Positions 48,513 through 58,535 of a DNA stretch of 64,000 bases are shown here, in pieces. Position numbers and translations under genes: made by a program. Below the pieces are notes generated by a model. That model saw only the letters and a list, made by a program, of their open reading frames with translations, was not told the DNA's origin and did no database searches. Source of the DNA: Leishmania martiniquensis. Lineage: Eukaryota > Euglenozoa > Kinetoplastea > Trypanosomatida > Trypanosomatidae. Location: contig NC_090139.1 in NCBI RefSeq assembly GCF_017916325.1, positions 248,001 through 312,000 of the forward strand, written 5' to 3'. Every line of letters begins with the position of its first letter. Positions within the stretch are counted from its first letter, which is position 1.

Positions 48513-50528
48513 CTACTGGACCCACTTGGGTAACTTCTTGTACGGGTTGTCTGCCTTCCTCTCCTTGAGCTTCTTACCCGTTGCCTCGGCCCGCTGCCGC
48601 CGAGCCTCCAGCCTCGTGTTGACGAGCCCCTTGCCATCCTCGGTCTTGTGCAGCTTCCCTTCGGCAATGTGCTTCGCCTTCGCCTCCAGCGTCGCTGCCT
48701 TCTTGGCTGTGCCCTGCACCACACCACTGACCATCTTGTAAAAGCGCGCCGCCTTCTTGCGGGCAACCTGCAGCTGCATCTTGCGCGTCACCGCCTCCTG
48801 CCGCTTCACCTCGCTCATCTTGCGCTGCAAACGCGCCTCGGACGTCTCTGACTGGCGCGACTTCTCCTGCGCCTTGCGTAGCGCCTGCCGCCGCCGCGCA
48901 ACCACCTCGTTCGTCGGAGTGTTCATCAGGTTCATCTCGCGCTGCTTCTTCACCTTGAACGCTGACAGCTTCGGTCGCTGCACCTCTTCGGCGACCTCCT
49001 CTTCCTGCCACGCTGGCTTCTTGCGCGCCTCGGCCAGCTCGTCGCCGGAGAGCGAGACGTCGTCCTCCATGTCCATCTCCGGCACCGCCACGTGCGCCTC
49101 CTCGTCGCTGTACTCATCTTCTAGCTGGGCTACCTTGCCCTCCGGGTCAACGGCCGAATAGGATGGGTCGATTAGCTTGCGGATCTCGTGCACGCGCGCC
49201 GGCACGTAGCCGACAATCTTCGGGTGCTCCTTCCTCACCTGCGCCGCCGCGGCGTTGTCCTCGGCGGAATTGGTGATGGAGACGGTGAAGGGCGACACGT
49301 GCGGCGGTAGCTCTTCGCCGATGCGGTAGCCCGTTACCGGGAGCATGAACCGTGCATTCAGGCAGTCAAAGATGTATTGCGGCTGCACGTATTCGATGTG
49401 GTCGTGCTTCGTCATGCCTGGTGGCAGTGCAGGGCGGTCAACGACGACGTGGGTGATGTTGGAGGGCACGTAGTCGGTCGCCACACGACCCCCGCACGCA
49501 TTGATGACGAGGACGAAGTGCTTCGCGGGCACTTCCCGCGAAATGAAGAAGGTGAGCCCGCGGAACAGCTCGCGCACCTTGTGCAGTTCTTCCTCCATCA
49601 ACGACCGCTTCGACTCTGCCTCCTTTACCTCCCTGGCCTGCGCTTGGTTGGCGCCGACATCCAACACGGTCAGCGCCGCCCCGCTCGCGAAGTCCTCGGC
49701 GTTCGCACGCGTCACACCCTCCTCATCCTCGGCCGCCAGCCGGTCCGCCTCATCCCGCGCGAGGTCCGCCTCGAGCTTGAAGAGGACAAACTTCATCATC
49801 TCCAGGTAGAACTCAAGGAAGCTGAGAAGCACATACTGCTGAATGCCCGGTGGAAAGCGGTGCGCGTACGCGTGCGGGCACAGCCATCGCACCCGCTCCC
49901 CTTTCACAATCGCCTCGTAGTAGTACCCTTTGATGGAGATGAAGCCCTTCGACAGCACGCGCGCGCGCGCGACGTAGCGATCCCAGCGCTCGCACATCTC
50001 CTTCGCCCTTTCGCTTAGACCGGAGGTGAGGGCGTGATGTATCTCGATGGTGCTGTCGGACTTGATCTCTGGGCTAAGGAAGGCGTAGAGGTGAATCATG
50101 GACATGGCGTCATCGACGTCGCGAATAGCGTCTAGGAAGTACGGGTAGCGCTCCTTGATCGTCGCCACCAGGCTGTGGCGCGGCTTCACGCGTGGGCTCT
50201 GAAGCGCCTTGAGGTCCTCGGTGCGGCCCGTTGCCTCCGCCCGCTTCACCTTCTTTTGCCAGGCTCTGTAGGCCATCATCTTCTCTGCGAGCTGGTCGTG
50301 CACGAGCCACTTGATCTCCCGGGCGAGGTAGTACTGCTTCTCGTTACCGCTTTGCTTCTGCTTGCTGCGGGTGAGGGCGCGGGGGTAAATGCCCTTGAGG
50401 ATGCACAGGCGGCGGAACTGAATGGACTCCATCTGCAGCAGCCGCGTCGCCTGCATGCGCGTCAGGTATTTCTTCTTGAAGCACTCTTTCCTCACCCGCT
50501 TCGCCCACGCCTGCTTCTTATGCGCCAT
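48513..50528 (-). CDS. PES1: Pescadillo homologue (PES1/Nop7), ribosome biogenesis
   Basis: A 671-residue protein beginning MAHKKQAWAKRVRKECFKKK. It has an N-terminal Pescadillo domain (about 1-280, with RRLCILKGIYPRAL, ARVLSKGFISIKGYYYEA and WLCPHAYAHRFP), a BRCT domain (about 320-408: LFRGLTFFIS, INACGGRVATDY, then YVQPQYIFDCLNARF) and a long basic coiled-coil C-terminal tail ending NPYKKLPKWVQ. Pescadillo works with Bop1 and WDR12 in maturation of the 27S/5.8S and 25-28S rRNA of the large subunit, in the nucleolus. The start ATG is fixed by the family N-terminus. Length is normal for the family. The other two PeBoW members are not in the window. Confidence 0.95.
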   Translation of the reverse strand: MAHKKQAWAKRVRKECFKKKYLTRMQATRLLQMESIQFRRLCILKGIYPRALTRSKQKQSGNEKQYYLAREIKWLVHDQLAEKMMAYRAWQKKVKRAEATGRTEDLKALQSPRVKPRHSLVATIKERYPYFLDAIRDVDDAMSMIHLYAFLSPEIKSDSTIEIHHALTSGLSERAKEMCERWDRYVARARVLSKGFISIKGYYYEAIVKGERVRWLCPHAYAHRFPPGIQQYVLLSFLEFYLEMMKFVLFKLEADLARDEADRLAAEDEEGVTRANAEDFASGAALTVLDVGANQAQAREVKEAESKRSLMEEELHKVRELFRGLTFFISREVPAKHFVLVINACGGRVATDYVPSNITHVVVDRPALPPGMTKHDHIEYVQPQYIFDCLNARFMLPVTGYRIGEELPPHVSPFTVSITNSAEDNAAAAQVRKEHPKIVGYVPARVHEIRKLIDPSYSAVDPEGKVAQLEDEYSDEEAHVAVPEMDMEDDVSLSGDELAEARKKPAWQEEEVAEEVQRPKLSAFKVKKQREMNLMNTPTNEVVARRRQALRKAQEKSRQSETSEARLQRKMSEVKRQEAVTRKMQLQVARKKAARFYKMVSGVVQGTAKKAATLEAKAKHIAEGKLHKTEDGKGLVNTRLEARRQRAEATGKKLKERKADNPYKKLPKWVQ

Positions 50529-51293
50529 GGCGAGTGGCTGTGTGTGCGCTTGTGTGTGTCTTGTGTGGGCTGATGAATGATGATGATCATGCGAGAGTGC
50601 CGGCAAGTGTCCCCCCTCTACCCAAACGAAGACGAGGCGAGGATGTGAGGGGTGACTGGTTGTGATTCGCCGAAGAGTGAGAGCGCTTCGTTCTCGGGCC
50701 TTGCAGGCGTGTGGGCAGAGAGGGAGGGGAAGGGGGAGAGGGTGAGCCAGGCATGCATGGAAGGTGCCGCCAGAGGGCGCTGTAGAGGATAGCGAGAGGG
50801 GTCCCGGCCCTGCGCATTGACTCGGACAGAGGCGCACGCACAGCAAGGGGGTCGGGTGGGTGTGCGCCTGCGTCCTAGTTGTGTTTCTTTGAACACTGAG
50901 AAAGCGCATGCAGTGTCGTGGTCAGGTGTAGAGGTGGGCGGTTTTGCCCGACTCTCTCCTTTGCGGTGCTTGTCGGCATGTGTGCGCGCGCCCCCCTCCC
51001 CCATCGCGGAAGCGCCTCCGGCAACAATTGGGAGAGGGTGGGCGGGACCATTGACCACAGCCGATGCCCATGGCTCACCGCAGCTGCCGGAGAGGAGAAG
51101 AGAAGGGATGCAGCGTTCTTTCCACCAAACACGCAGGCACACACACACACAGACAGAGATAAAAAAGGTGTTACCCTCTCTCTTTCTCACCCCTGTGACT
51201 CGAAAACGGCGGGCGCGTCCCCCCGGCTCACCTGCTGAGTTCGCGCCACCGACCTCACTGCAGTCGCCGTTGTCTGCCGCCACGCTCCCACAG
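50529..51293. other. Intergenic region
   Basis: No gene recognised. It holds the Pescadillo leader with its presumed splice acceptor at 50700-50745, and the 3' flank of the deformylase gene, with CA at 51138-51151. Confidence 0.5.
50700..50745 (-). promoter_or_regulatory. Candidate trans-splice acceptor and pyrimidine tract for Pescadillo
   Basis: A long minus-strand pyrimidine tract (about 50714-50745) is followed by the first AG at 50700-50701, giving a leader of about 170 bases before the ATG at 50528. Confidence 0.45.
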
Positions 51294-52466
51294 CTACGCT
51301 GCCTTCGGTTCCCCCTTTTCCCGCTTCGCCTTTTCCCTTTGCCACGCATCGCGCTGACTCTCCTCCAGCGCCCTCAGCTCGATGCGCTGCTGACGATCCT
51401 GCTCACAACCGGGATAGATACCGTCCTCGAACCTGCGGTCAAGCAAGTTGCCGTCCGGCACGGAGTCGGTGGTGAAGTGGTACGGCGGAGTGAAGGTGGT
51501 GTACAGAAACGTGCTGCGCGCCTCCAGCGAGGGATAGTCGTCGCTCCACTCGCTCATGGACACGAAGCCCTCCATCGGTACGACGTGGTTCGTGTCCACC
51601 ACGCGTCGCGTAAAGAGAACGCCTTGCAGGTGATCCAGCTCGTGCAGCGCCATGCGTGCACGCATCTTGTCCAGCGTCACGGCGAACGTCCGCCCATGCT
51701 CGTCCAGCGCTCGCACGTGCACCGTTAGCGGACGTTCGATGTAGTGAAGCATAAATCCGCTGCTCGCGCACGGCTCCCAGGCGAACCCGGTCTGCCCCTT
51801 AGCACGCAGCTCGCACATTTTCTTCTCCTCGAAGGCGAGCCACGGCATGCCGAGCTGAGCGGCCTCGGCTCGCCAGGCCTCCTCGTCGAGGTTAACGGGG
51901 TTGATGAAGACGGAGTCATCGAAGAGGGTGAACATCTGCACATTCCACCCTGTCTGCGGAGCGCTCATCGACGGGTACTGGTAGTAGTGCCGCGCCTCTT
52001 TCACTTTGGAGACAAGCCCGGTATACTCGCCTTGCGCTACGTGACGAGCGTCGAGTGGGTACTGCCGGCACCACAGTGAGCGTGCCGGGAGTTGAATGAT
52101 TGGGTACGTCTCCGGCACCGCTTGCCCGGGCATGTGCGGGTGACCGCCCTTGGCGAAGCTGCCGTCGCTGTTGCCGTCGCGGCCCGTACTGCTGCAGAGC
52201 CGGTGCTGCTCGACCGCGATGGTGTGCCCGCAGCGACCACCGTTGTGAGCGCGGGTTGCAATCGCAGCGAGCAAAGCACTGGCGCGCATACAAGAAGGCA
52301 GAGCTAAACCCGATGTGGGTGACGGTGCGACGGCACTGTGCACCGGAGCACGAGCAGCGTGCGAGGCCGCTCTACAGCCATTCTCAGTGCCACCAGTGGC
52401 TGCGTGGATGGCACGCGAGCCGGCCCGCGCCGTTGTCGCAGAGGCGCGCGAGAGGAAGCGCGACAT
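51294..52466 (-). CDS. Mitochondrial peptide deformylase-like protein
   Basis: A 390-residue protein from the ATG at 52466. The N-terminus (MSRFLSRASATTARAGSR) is a basic, Ser/Ala/Arg-rich mitochondrial-type presequence. Deformylase motifs are present in order: motif 1 SAPQTGW near 168-174, motif 2 EPCASS with Cys233, and motif 3 HELDH at 275-279. These supply the metal ligands (Cys, His, His) and catalytic Glu276. Motif 2 is normally EGCLS, so Gly and Leu are replaced by Pro and Ala. Deformylases remove the formyl group from Met at the start of organelle-made proteins. Trypanosomatids have two PDF-type proteins; this may be the more divergent one. It has an extra segment of about 50 residues between motifs 1 and 2 and a charged C-terminal tail. 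Confidence 0.82.
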   Translation of the reverse strand: MSRFLSRASATTARAGSRAIHAATGGTENGCRAASHAARAPVHSAVAPSPTSGLALPSCMRASALLAAIATRAHNGGRCGHTIAVEQHRLCSSTGRDGNSDGSFAKGGHPHMPGQAVPETYPIIQLPARSLWCRQYPLDARHVAQGEYTGLVSKVKEARHYYQYPSMSAPQTGWNVQMFTLFDDSVFINPVNLDEEAWRAEAAQLGMPWLAFEEKKMCELRAKGQTGFAWEPCASSGFMLHYIERPLTVHVRALDEHGRTFAVTLDKMRARMALHELDHLQGVLFTRRVVDTNHVVPMEGFVSMSEWSDDYPSLEARSTFLYTTFTPPYHFTTDSVPDGNLLDRRFEDGIYPGCEQDRQQRIELRALEESQRDAWQREKAKREKGEPKAA

Positions 52467-53360
52467 CGCTTTGAACGGTGAGTGGCGGAGAGAGAGAGAG
52501 GGAGGGGAGGGGGGTAGGAGGAGCGTGAGGGTGTGTGCTGTACCTCGCCCTTTTTCAAACAAGTCCCTGCACCGGTTCGCAGAGGGAGGGCGTGCCCGTC
52601 TTCGCCTTCGTGTTTGAAAGAGTGCAGAGAGGAGGAGTGTGTGTGTGTGGGGGGGGAGTGTGGGGGCCATGGCATCAGGGCACACACGCACACACACACG
52701 TGGACGCTGGATGCACGCCTTCACTCCTCCTCGTGACTGCGAGTCTGGCATGCACGCGGGTGAGGAAAAAAAGCGTACGAGCGGCCTTCTCTTCACCTCT
52801 TCCAAAAGGCTGCCTCTGCGCCGGCAGTGTGTGCGGAGCGTCAGAGCAGCAGCGGAGGGGGGGGGAAAGTGATGGGGCTCGACAACCACCCGCAAGTGCT
52901 CCACCCTCCCGCTTACCTACGCGAAGCAGCGATCCCATCGCATGAGAACACCCCCCCCCATCCTCTTCTCGCCGTGCTTTCCCTGCCAAGCACACCGGCA
53001 CGCGTGTGCAACGAGGGAGGAAGAGAGAGAGAGGGGCACCCCCCCTCCCGAGGGAGTGTGGCGGAGACGACACATGCGCCGGCGCGTTCGACCAGAGAAG
53101 ACAGACGATCTTGACGTGGCGGATAACACAGAAGAGGAACAGAGGAGAGACCATCTCGACGATGCCGGCGTGTGTGCTCGCGCATGTCGGGGGTGGGGGA
53201 GGGGGTGGGGAGGTCTCGAAGCACTGCAACGCTGAGGAGCATACATGTACGCCCAACTACCCAGCCTCCTCCACGTCATGTACAGGGGCACGCTTCAACT
53301 CTTACTCATGCGAATACAGCTTTTCTTGGTTGGTGGCCGGCGCAATGGGCCGGCCACCTG
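52467..53360. other. Intergenic region
   Basis: No gene recognised. A purine run on the plus strand at about 52488-52516 would be a pyrimidine tract close to the deformylase start. TG near 52638-52650 and CA near 52682-52700. Confidence 0.5.
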
Positions 53361-56300
53361 CTAGTTGGTCCACCGCAGCACATCACGCACGGCGCTTGAG
53401 TTGTTCACGTAATAGCGGCGCCGCGGCGGAGGCGAGAAGACACCGGCCGGTATGCTCGTGGCGCGTTGGCGCTGCGTCACGGAAGGGCCTGTGCTTCCTG
53501 AGGTGTGGTGTGGCGGGCTCAGTGGCATCTGCGACATCGAGGAGGTGTCGACCGCAGATGGGCTGTAGCCACCCGCGTTAAGGATCTGCAGCAGCGGCTG
53601 CGGCTGCGGCTGCTGTTGGGAATTCAACTGCAACTGCATGAGCTGCAGGTTTGCGAGCAACTGCTCTTGCTGGCGTTGCAGGAGCTGGCGTCCTTGCAGG
53701 TCGTCCAGCACGAAGACGAACTCGGTCTGGGTACCTCTCTCAGAGACGTGCGGGGCTTGGCTGAAGCTGCCGTGGTGCCCGACTACAGCCCCAAGGACGG
53801 AGGGGGATGATGAGGCGGAGATCGATGGTGCTCGTGACGTCGAGGCTGCAGAGGGCGCAGTCGCAGAGAGGGATGCCGCAGAAGAGCGCACCTCGGTATC
53901 ACCCTGAGCCAACACCGCGGTAGCGCCAGCCTCACGACGCCGACTGTAGGAATGCTTGCGGCTCGTGCCGCTGCCCTTCGCAGTGGATGCCGCCTCGCGC
54001 CTGTACCGTGACAGCGCGGCAACACCGACTTCCTGAGCTGCCGACGGCTTGCTACATATGCCGCCGACATCAGCTGCCGCCTTGGTGAGCGGAGATGGAG
54101 GAAGAGGAGGCGGCGCGTCAGCCGGGGATAAGCTTGGCGACACCGTTGCTGCTGTTGCTGCGGCTGGCACTGACGTCAGCGTCTCCTTCGTTGGCGTGGC
54201 GCTCTCCTGCTCCGACTTTTTCTCGCGCCTTTCGCACAGCGGCGCCGGCGAGGATTCGGACAGTGAGGACATCGACACGGACGCCGGGCCTGCGTGGTGG
54301 CTTGCTGTGGAGACCTTCGTCTCCGGCGGCGAATCAACGGCGGTGGACAGAGCCACCATGCTAATCGCAATGGAGTGCGTCGATGTCTCTTGAGTGGGCG
54401 ACGCCGCTCTCTCAGACGGCGGTGCCGGCGGCTCCGATTCGGCAGGTTGCAGCTGCTCCCCCTGCACCGGCAGCGGCGTTGACGTCGAGGTTGCTGAGTC
54501 TCTCCGCGAGTCCCTCGGCGCCCCCTGCGGCTCACTGGGACCCCCAGCAGCGACCGAGCCCGCCCTGACCCTGCTGCTGCTGCTGCTGGCGGTTTCGGTG
54601 TCGAGAGCGTCATGGGAAGGGGAGACGGCGGTGGTAACGGAAGACGCAGTAGGTGCCTTCTCCGTCACGTTACTGGCCTCTTTGCCGTCGCACGCTTGCC
54701 GGCTTCCCCGCTTCACTGCTGTGGTGCCAAGAACGCTGGCTGGAGGTTGCGCATCGATAACGCTGGCCGCCGTGGCCGCCGCCGGCGTTGAAGCGGCCAC
54801 CACATCAAGTTTCGTTTCAGTGCTGGCATCGACGCGCGCCCGTTGTGGGACCACGGCCAGCTTCACCGGCAGCGAGACGCTTCCGCAGTGTCGGCCTCCG
54901 CTTCTCGCAACGCCCTCCGCGGAGAGCTGAATGAAAACTTCCGCTGGCACGGTAATCGTCGGCGCCGGCTGCGCGTTGTAGCCATATTCCTCGTCTTCAC
55001 TCAGCACCACCATGACATCGCCGCACTGCTGCTGCTGCTGCTGATCCAGCGACGGTACAGCAGGCGGTGAGGGGGGTTGGGGCCGCATGATGGTGAACGG
55101 TGTCGAGCCTTGAGACCTCTCTGCCATCAGCACTGCCTCACGCAGCGACGACTTCGCTGAGAGTGGGGATGACGTCTTTGCGCCACATGGTGGGGATAGA
55201 CAGCGGGGCATGAGCGGCTCGCACCCGCTGTTACCTGTGCGACCTGTGTTGGCTGCCATGTTGCGCCGGTACGGCGCAGTAATGTCGGTAACGATGCGAC
55301 CACGCGGCGACGTGAGAGCGCCGCGTCCCTTCGCTGTTGCTTCCTCACCGTACCCGGCAGCAAAACGGGAGAGGCCGTGACCGGGGAGCGCCACCGCCAC
55401 ATCGCCGTTCCTGGTGCTGCTGGCGTCAGTTCCTGCAGCCTTTTCACACTGGACGCTCAAGGCAGGGGCTGCCGGTGGCGGCTGCACAGACTCGTCACCG
55501 GCGTCAAGACCAGCGCCGTCGCTCTGTGGCTGAGGACTGGAGCGCTGCGGCGGCGGCCCTGACGACTTCCTCCTCTCTGCGTGTACGAAGCTCTTCGCTT
55601 GAACCGGGATCGGTAAGGGCTGCTCGACCGTCCTGTTGCCATCCTCGTCCACCGTCATAGGCGACTCCGCGTACATGCCGAACAGGTCTGCCTGCTCTGG
55701 TACATAGAACTGGCGCCGCCCGGGGCGGCTGCGCAGGAGCGGGTCGACCACGTACATCTGCCTGTACGCCTCCTTCGCGTCCTCTTCAAAGGTGATGTCC
55801 AGTCGCGAAATTCCGGCCGCGGGGCTCGGGCGGTGCGGCAAATTCACCACGCGCTGCCGCTCCTGCGCAGGCAACTCGGCAAGCGGGTCTGGTGGCCCGT
55901 TGCCAGGCGATGCCGTCCGCCTAGCGGCGCTGCGGCGCTCCGTGTTGAGGTGGAAGGGCTCAAAGCTCGTGGTGAGGCGGCTGGTGACACTCACTTCGTA
56001 CGCGCGCCGCGACGACGACACACGGCAGTGCGAGCCACTGCCGGAGCGAGGGATGGTAGAGCTGCGGGTACTGTTCGGCGCTGCTGCGTCCCCGTCGTCC
56101 ACGGACGCCGCTGCTGATGCGCGAAAGGTACGCTGGATGGCCTGTTGCTGTGGTGCCTTGAGCGAAGAGGCAACAGCGGCGACCGGCATCAGCGAGAACG
56201 ATGCGGAGGCTGGTGGCGGCGGATACGAGCCGCTGCCGTCGCGAGAGCTGCTTCGGCTTTCCTTGTTGTGCGGGTCAGGTATCGGCGAGCGCCGATCCAC

Positions 56301-57716
56301 CGAGCTCGCTGCGCCATCCGTACCGCTAAATTCCCTTCTCTCGGGACGCGCCGAGGCGGCGCTCTCGCGCGCGCCCCCAGTCACCGTGGACGATGTGTGC
56401 GTGTGCATAGATGGCGACCGACCCGCGGCGACGGCTGCCCGTGCGGAGGGTGGCACGACACCTAACGGGGATGCAGCAGACCGGTAGCCGGCAGGGCTGT
56501 CAAAACCCTCGACGGCGCCTTCAGTGGCCTCCCGACGCGCCTGGCCAGCGCCGCTTTGGCTCGGTGCCTCTGAGGTTCGCCGCAATGCAGAGCCTCCCTG
56601 CGACAGCGCCTCCGCCTCCTCTCTTACGCGGGCTCGCTGCGAGGCGGATGTTGCCGATGAGGACGGCGCGCCATTTGCGGTGCCTGCGATGGAGCGGTGG
56701 GAGGACGTGGGCCGCGGGGCCGGAACGGGCGGCACACTCCGTGGGGCGCTGTGGCCTGAGCGGTAGACAGAGGAAGTGAGCGATGACGGAAGCTTCTCTC
56801 GGTCTGAGTCGACCTCTTGCTGCCAGGAGCGCACCAATTCATCGGGCTTGGTGGGGCTAACGTCCTGCGACCCCAGAGCAGCCGCGGCTGTCGACAGGGG
56901 TGCGACGGCCGCCTCCGATAATGACGAGGCCTGCTGGCGTGTCAGCGACTGCGAGGCGGAAGCGGCACCGTCGACCCTATTCGACTTTTTGCTGCTGTGG
57001 ATGCTCCCATCCCGCTTCGCCCTGTTCGCCAAGGGCTCGGCGGCCGAGGCGTACTCGCCCGCCTCCGCCGGGAGCTCACCTGAAAAGACGAGTAACGACC
57101 CCGGCGATAGCGGCGCTGCCGCTGCCGAGAGCTTCATCGGCGAAGCCGCAACGTCGTACGGCCTCGCCAACGCATCTCGGTGGCGCATCACTTCACTGGC
57201 GGTGCTCAAGGCCGGCGCCGTCGCGGACGACGCGACTGCTACTGACAATCTCAGCGGTTCTCCCGGTGCCTCCGTCAGTGAAAGCCGTTCATGCCTTCGC
57301 ATTGGTAGTCGTGAGCTATGGGTGATGCTGGCACGGCTGCTTGGCGCCGCGCCGTGAAGGGGCTGCTTACGCGATTCCTGCACCTGCAAGTCTCGATGAT
57401 CCGTGATGGCGGATGGCGCGAAGTCGCTTTCGCTGAGTGCCGCTGTTTTTTCTCTGCTCTGCAAACTGTCGGCTCCCGTTGGGGAGTGGTGCCTACGGTG
57501 GCGCGAGCTGTGCTCGCTGCTGTCCGGGTGGTGATGGTGGTGCCGATGGTGCCGGTGATGATGAGGCCGTGAGCTGCTGCTGCGATGCTTGGACGACTCG
57601 GCGTCATTGTTGCGGTCCGCACCGGTACTGCTGCGGTGAGTACGGCGATGATGTGCTGGAGGGGAACGGGCCACTGGGGCGGGGCCGTGCACGGTGCCCG
57701 ATGCAGTGAGGTCCAT
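53361..57716 (-). CDS. Very long disordered protein, 1451 residues, His-rich N-terminus
   Basis: Open frame with an ATG at 57716 (MDLTASGTVHGPAPVARSPP). Composition is dominated by Ser, Ala, Pro, Arg and Thr, and nearly the whole protein looks disordered. Near the N-terminus, about residues 50-80, lies a dense histidine/arginine patch (HHHRHHRHHHHHPDSSEHSS). A better-ordered block around the middle includes REFYVPEQADLFGMY-like sequence (actual residues RRQFYVPEQADLFGMYAESP) and EQPLPIPVQAKSFVHAERRK. There is a Gln-rich coil near the C-terminus (QLLANLQLMQLQLNSQQQ) and the end is RRYYVNNSSAVRDVLRWTN. No known domain. The length and unbroken frame make it a real gene; function unknown. Confidence 0.72.
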   Translation of the reverse strand: MDLTASGTVHGPAPVARSPPAHHRRTHRSSTGADRNNDAESSKHRSSSSRPHHHRHHRHHHHHPDSSEHSSRHRRHHSPTGADSLQSREKTAALSESDFAPSAITDHRDLQVQESRKQPLHGAAPSSRASITHSSRLPMRRHERLSLTEAPGEPLRLSVAVASSATAPALSTASEVMRHRDALARPYDVAASPMKLSAAAAPLSPGSLLVFSGELPAEAGEYASAAEPLANRAKRDGSIHSSKKSNRVDGAASASQSLTRQQASSLSEAAVAPLSTAAAALGSQDVSPTKPDELVRSWQQEVDSDREKLPSSLTSSVYRSGHSAPRSVPPVPAPRPTSSHRSIAGTANGAPSSSATSASQRARVREEAEALSQGGSALRRTSEAPSQSGAGQARREATEGAVEGFDSPAGYRSAASPLGVVPPSARAAVAAGRSPSMHTHTSSTVTGGARESAASARPERREFSGTDGAASSVDRRSPIPDPHNKESRSSSRDGSGSYPPPPASASFSLMPVAAVASSLKAPQQQAIQRTFRASAAASVDDGDAAAPNSTRSSTIPRSGSGSHCRVSSSRRAYEVSVTSRLTTSFEPFHLNTERRSAARRTASPGNGPPDPLAELPAQERQRVVNLPHRPSPAAGISRLDITFEEDAKEAYRQMYVVDPLLRSRPGRRQFYVPEQADLFGMYAESPMTVDEDGNRTVEQPLPIPVQAKSFVHAERRKSSGPPPQRSSPQPQSDGAGLDAGDESVQPPPAAPALSVQCEKAAGTDASSTRNGDVAVALPGHGLSRFAAGYGEEATAKGRGALTSPRGRIVTDITAPYRRNMAANTGRTGNSGCEPLMPRCLSPPCGAKTSSPLSAKSSLREAVLMAERSQGSTPFTIMRPQPPSPPAVPSLDQQQQQQCGDVMVVLSEDEEYGYNAQPAPTITVPAEVFIQLSAEGVARSGGRHCGSVSLPVKLAVVPQRARVDASTETKLDVVAASTPAAATAASVIDAQPPASVLGTTAVKRGSRQACDGKEASNVTEKAPTASSVTTAVSPSHDALDTETASSSSSRVRAGSVAAGGPSEPQGAPRDSRRDSATSTSTPLPVQGEQLQPAESEPPAPPSERAASPTQETSTHSIAISMVALSTAVDSPPETKVSTASHHAGPASVSMSSLSESSPAPLCERREKKSEQESATPTKETLTSVPAAATAATVSPSLSPADAPPPLPPSPLTKAAADVGGICSKPSAAQEVGVAALSRYRREAASTAKGSGTSRKHSYSRRREAGATAVLAQGDTEVRSSAASLSATAPSAASTSRAPSISASSSPSVLGAVVGHHGSFSQAPHVSERGTQTEFVFVLDDLQGRQLLQRQQEQLLANLQLMQLQLNSQQQPQPQPLLQILNAGGYSPSAVDTSSMSQMPLSPPHHTSGSTGPSVTQRQRATSIPAGVFSPPPRRRYYVNNSSAVRDVLRWTN

Positions 57717-58535
57717 GCTGGAGAATACCGATGCCGATCACACTGAAGGGGCCCCTCTGAGTCCTTTACATATATACAGAAAAAAACAAAGCGGGCGGTG
57801 CGAGCAGCGACCGCAGCACGAGGTGGGCGCACGCGTTCTCCTCTTCCTCTTTAACGGGGCAGCCACCACCACCACCACCCTCCCAGTACGCACTACTACG
57901 GGTACTCAACTGTGGTTCAACAGCTCGCAGGGAAAGGGGATACACATAAGCGCAAGCACTAATCACAAAGAGAGACGTGTGTGTGTGTGGTGGAGGTGAA
58001 AAACAGCGTCGATCACAATGGGTGGTGCAGGCAGAAGAGGCGAGTGACGAAGAGTGAAGTATGCTCGTTGCTGATCACCAACACGGGCACTGGAAGAGAT
58101 GCGTCCGTGCTAAAATCACGACGTGCATACACGTACACACACTCACACAGAGAGAGAGGAGGAGGAGAGGGGTGAGCAGCGACGGGTACGGCGAAAGGCA
58201 TGAGCCGAGATGCGCGCATACATGTACACCGGCGCGCTTCGTCACAAGAGTCCCGCGGCGATGTGTGCCGACTGGCAGACCCACGACATGGCCTCTTCCA
58301 CGGCTCCGTTCCCCACGTGTGCTTATTCCGTCTGTTCTGTACTGCTGGCGGCACCCCTCCCCCTCGTCCTGCGCCGCCGCCGCCTCAGCTGGGCATCGCC
58401 CTTTCGTGTTGGGATAGGCAGAGAAAAAGCACGAGTGCACTGGCGCGCACGCACGTACACCTACAGAAAGGGACCCCCTCCACCCGATTTTGAGGCGTCC
58501 AGCAGCGAGTGAGATATGCACGACCCCGTGCTGGC
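57717..58535. other. Intergenic region
   Basis: No gene recognised. An A run near 57779-57786, GGT/CCA repeats near 57864-57880, TG near 57976-57988, and GA near 58149-58170. Confidence 0.5.
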
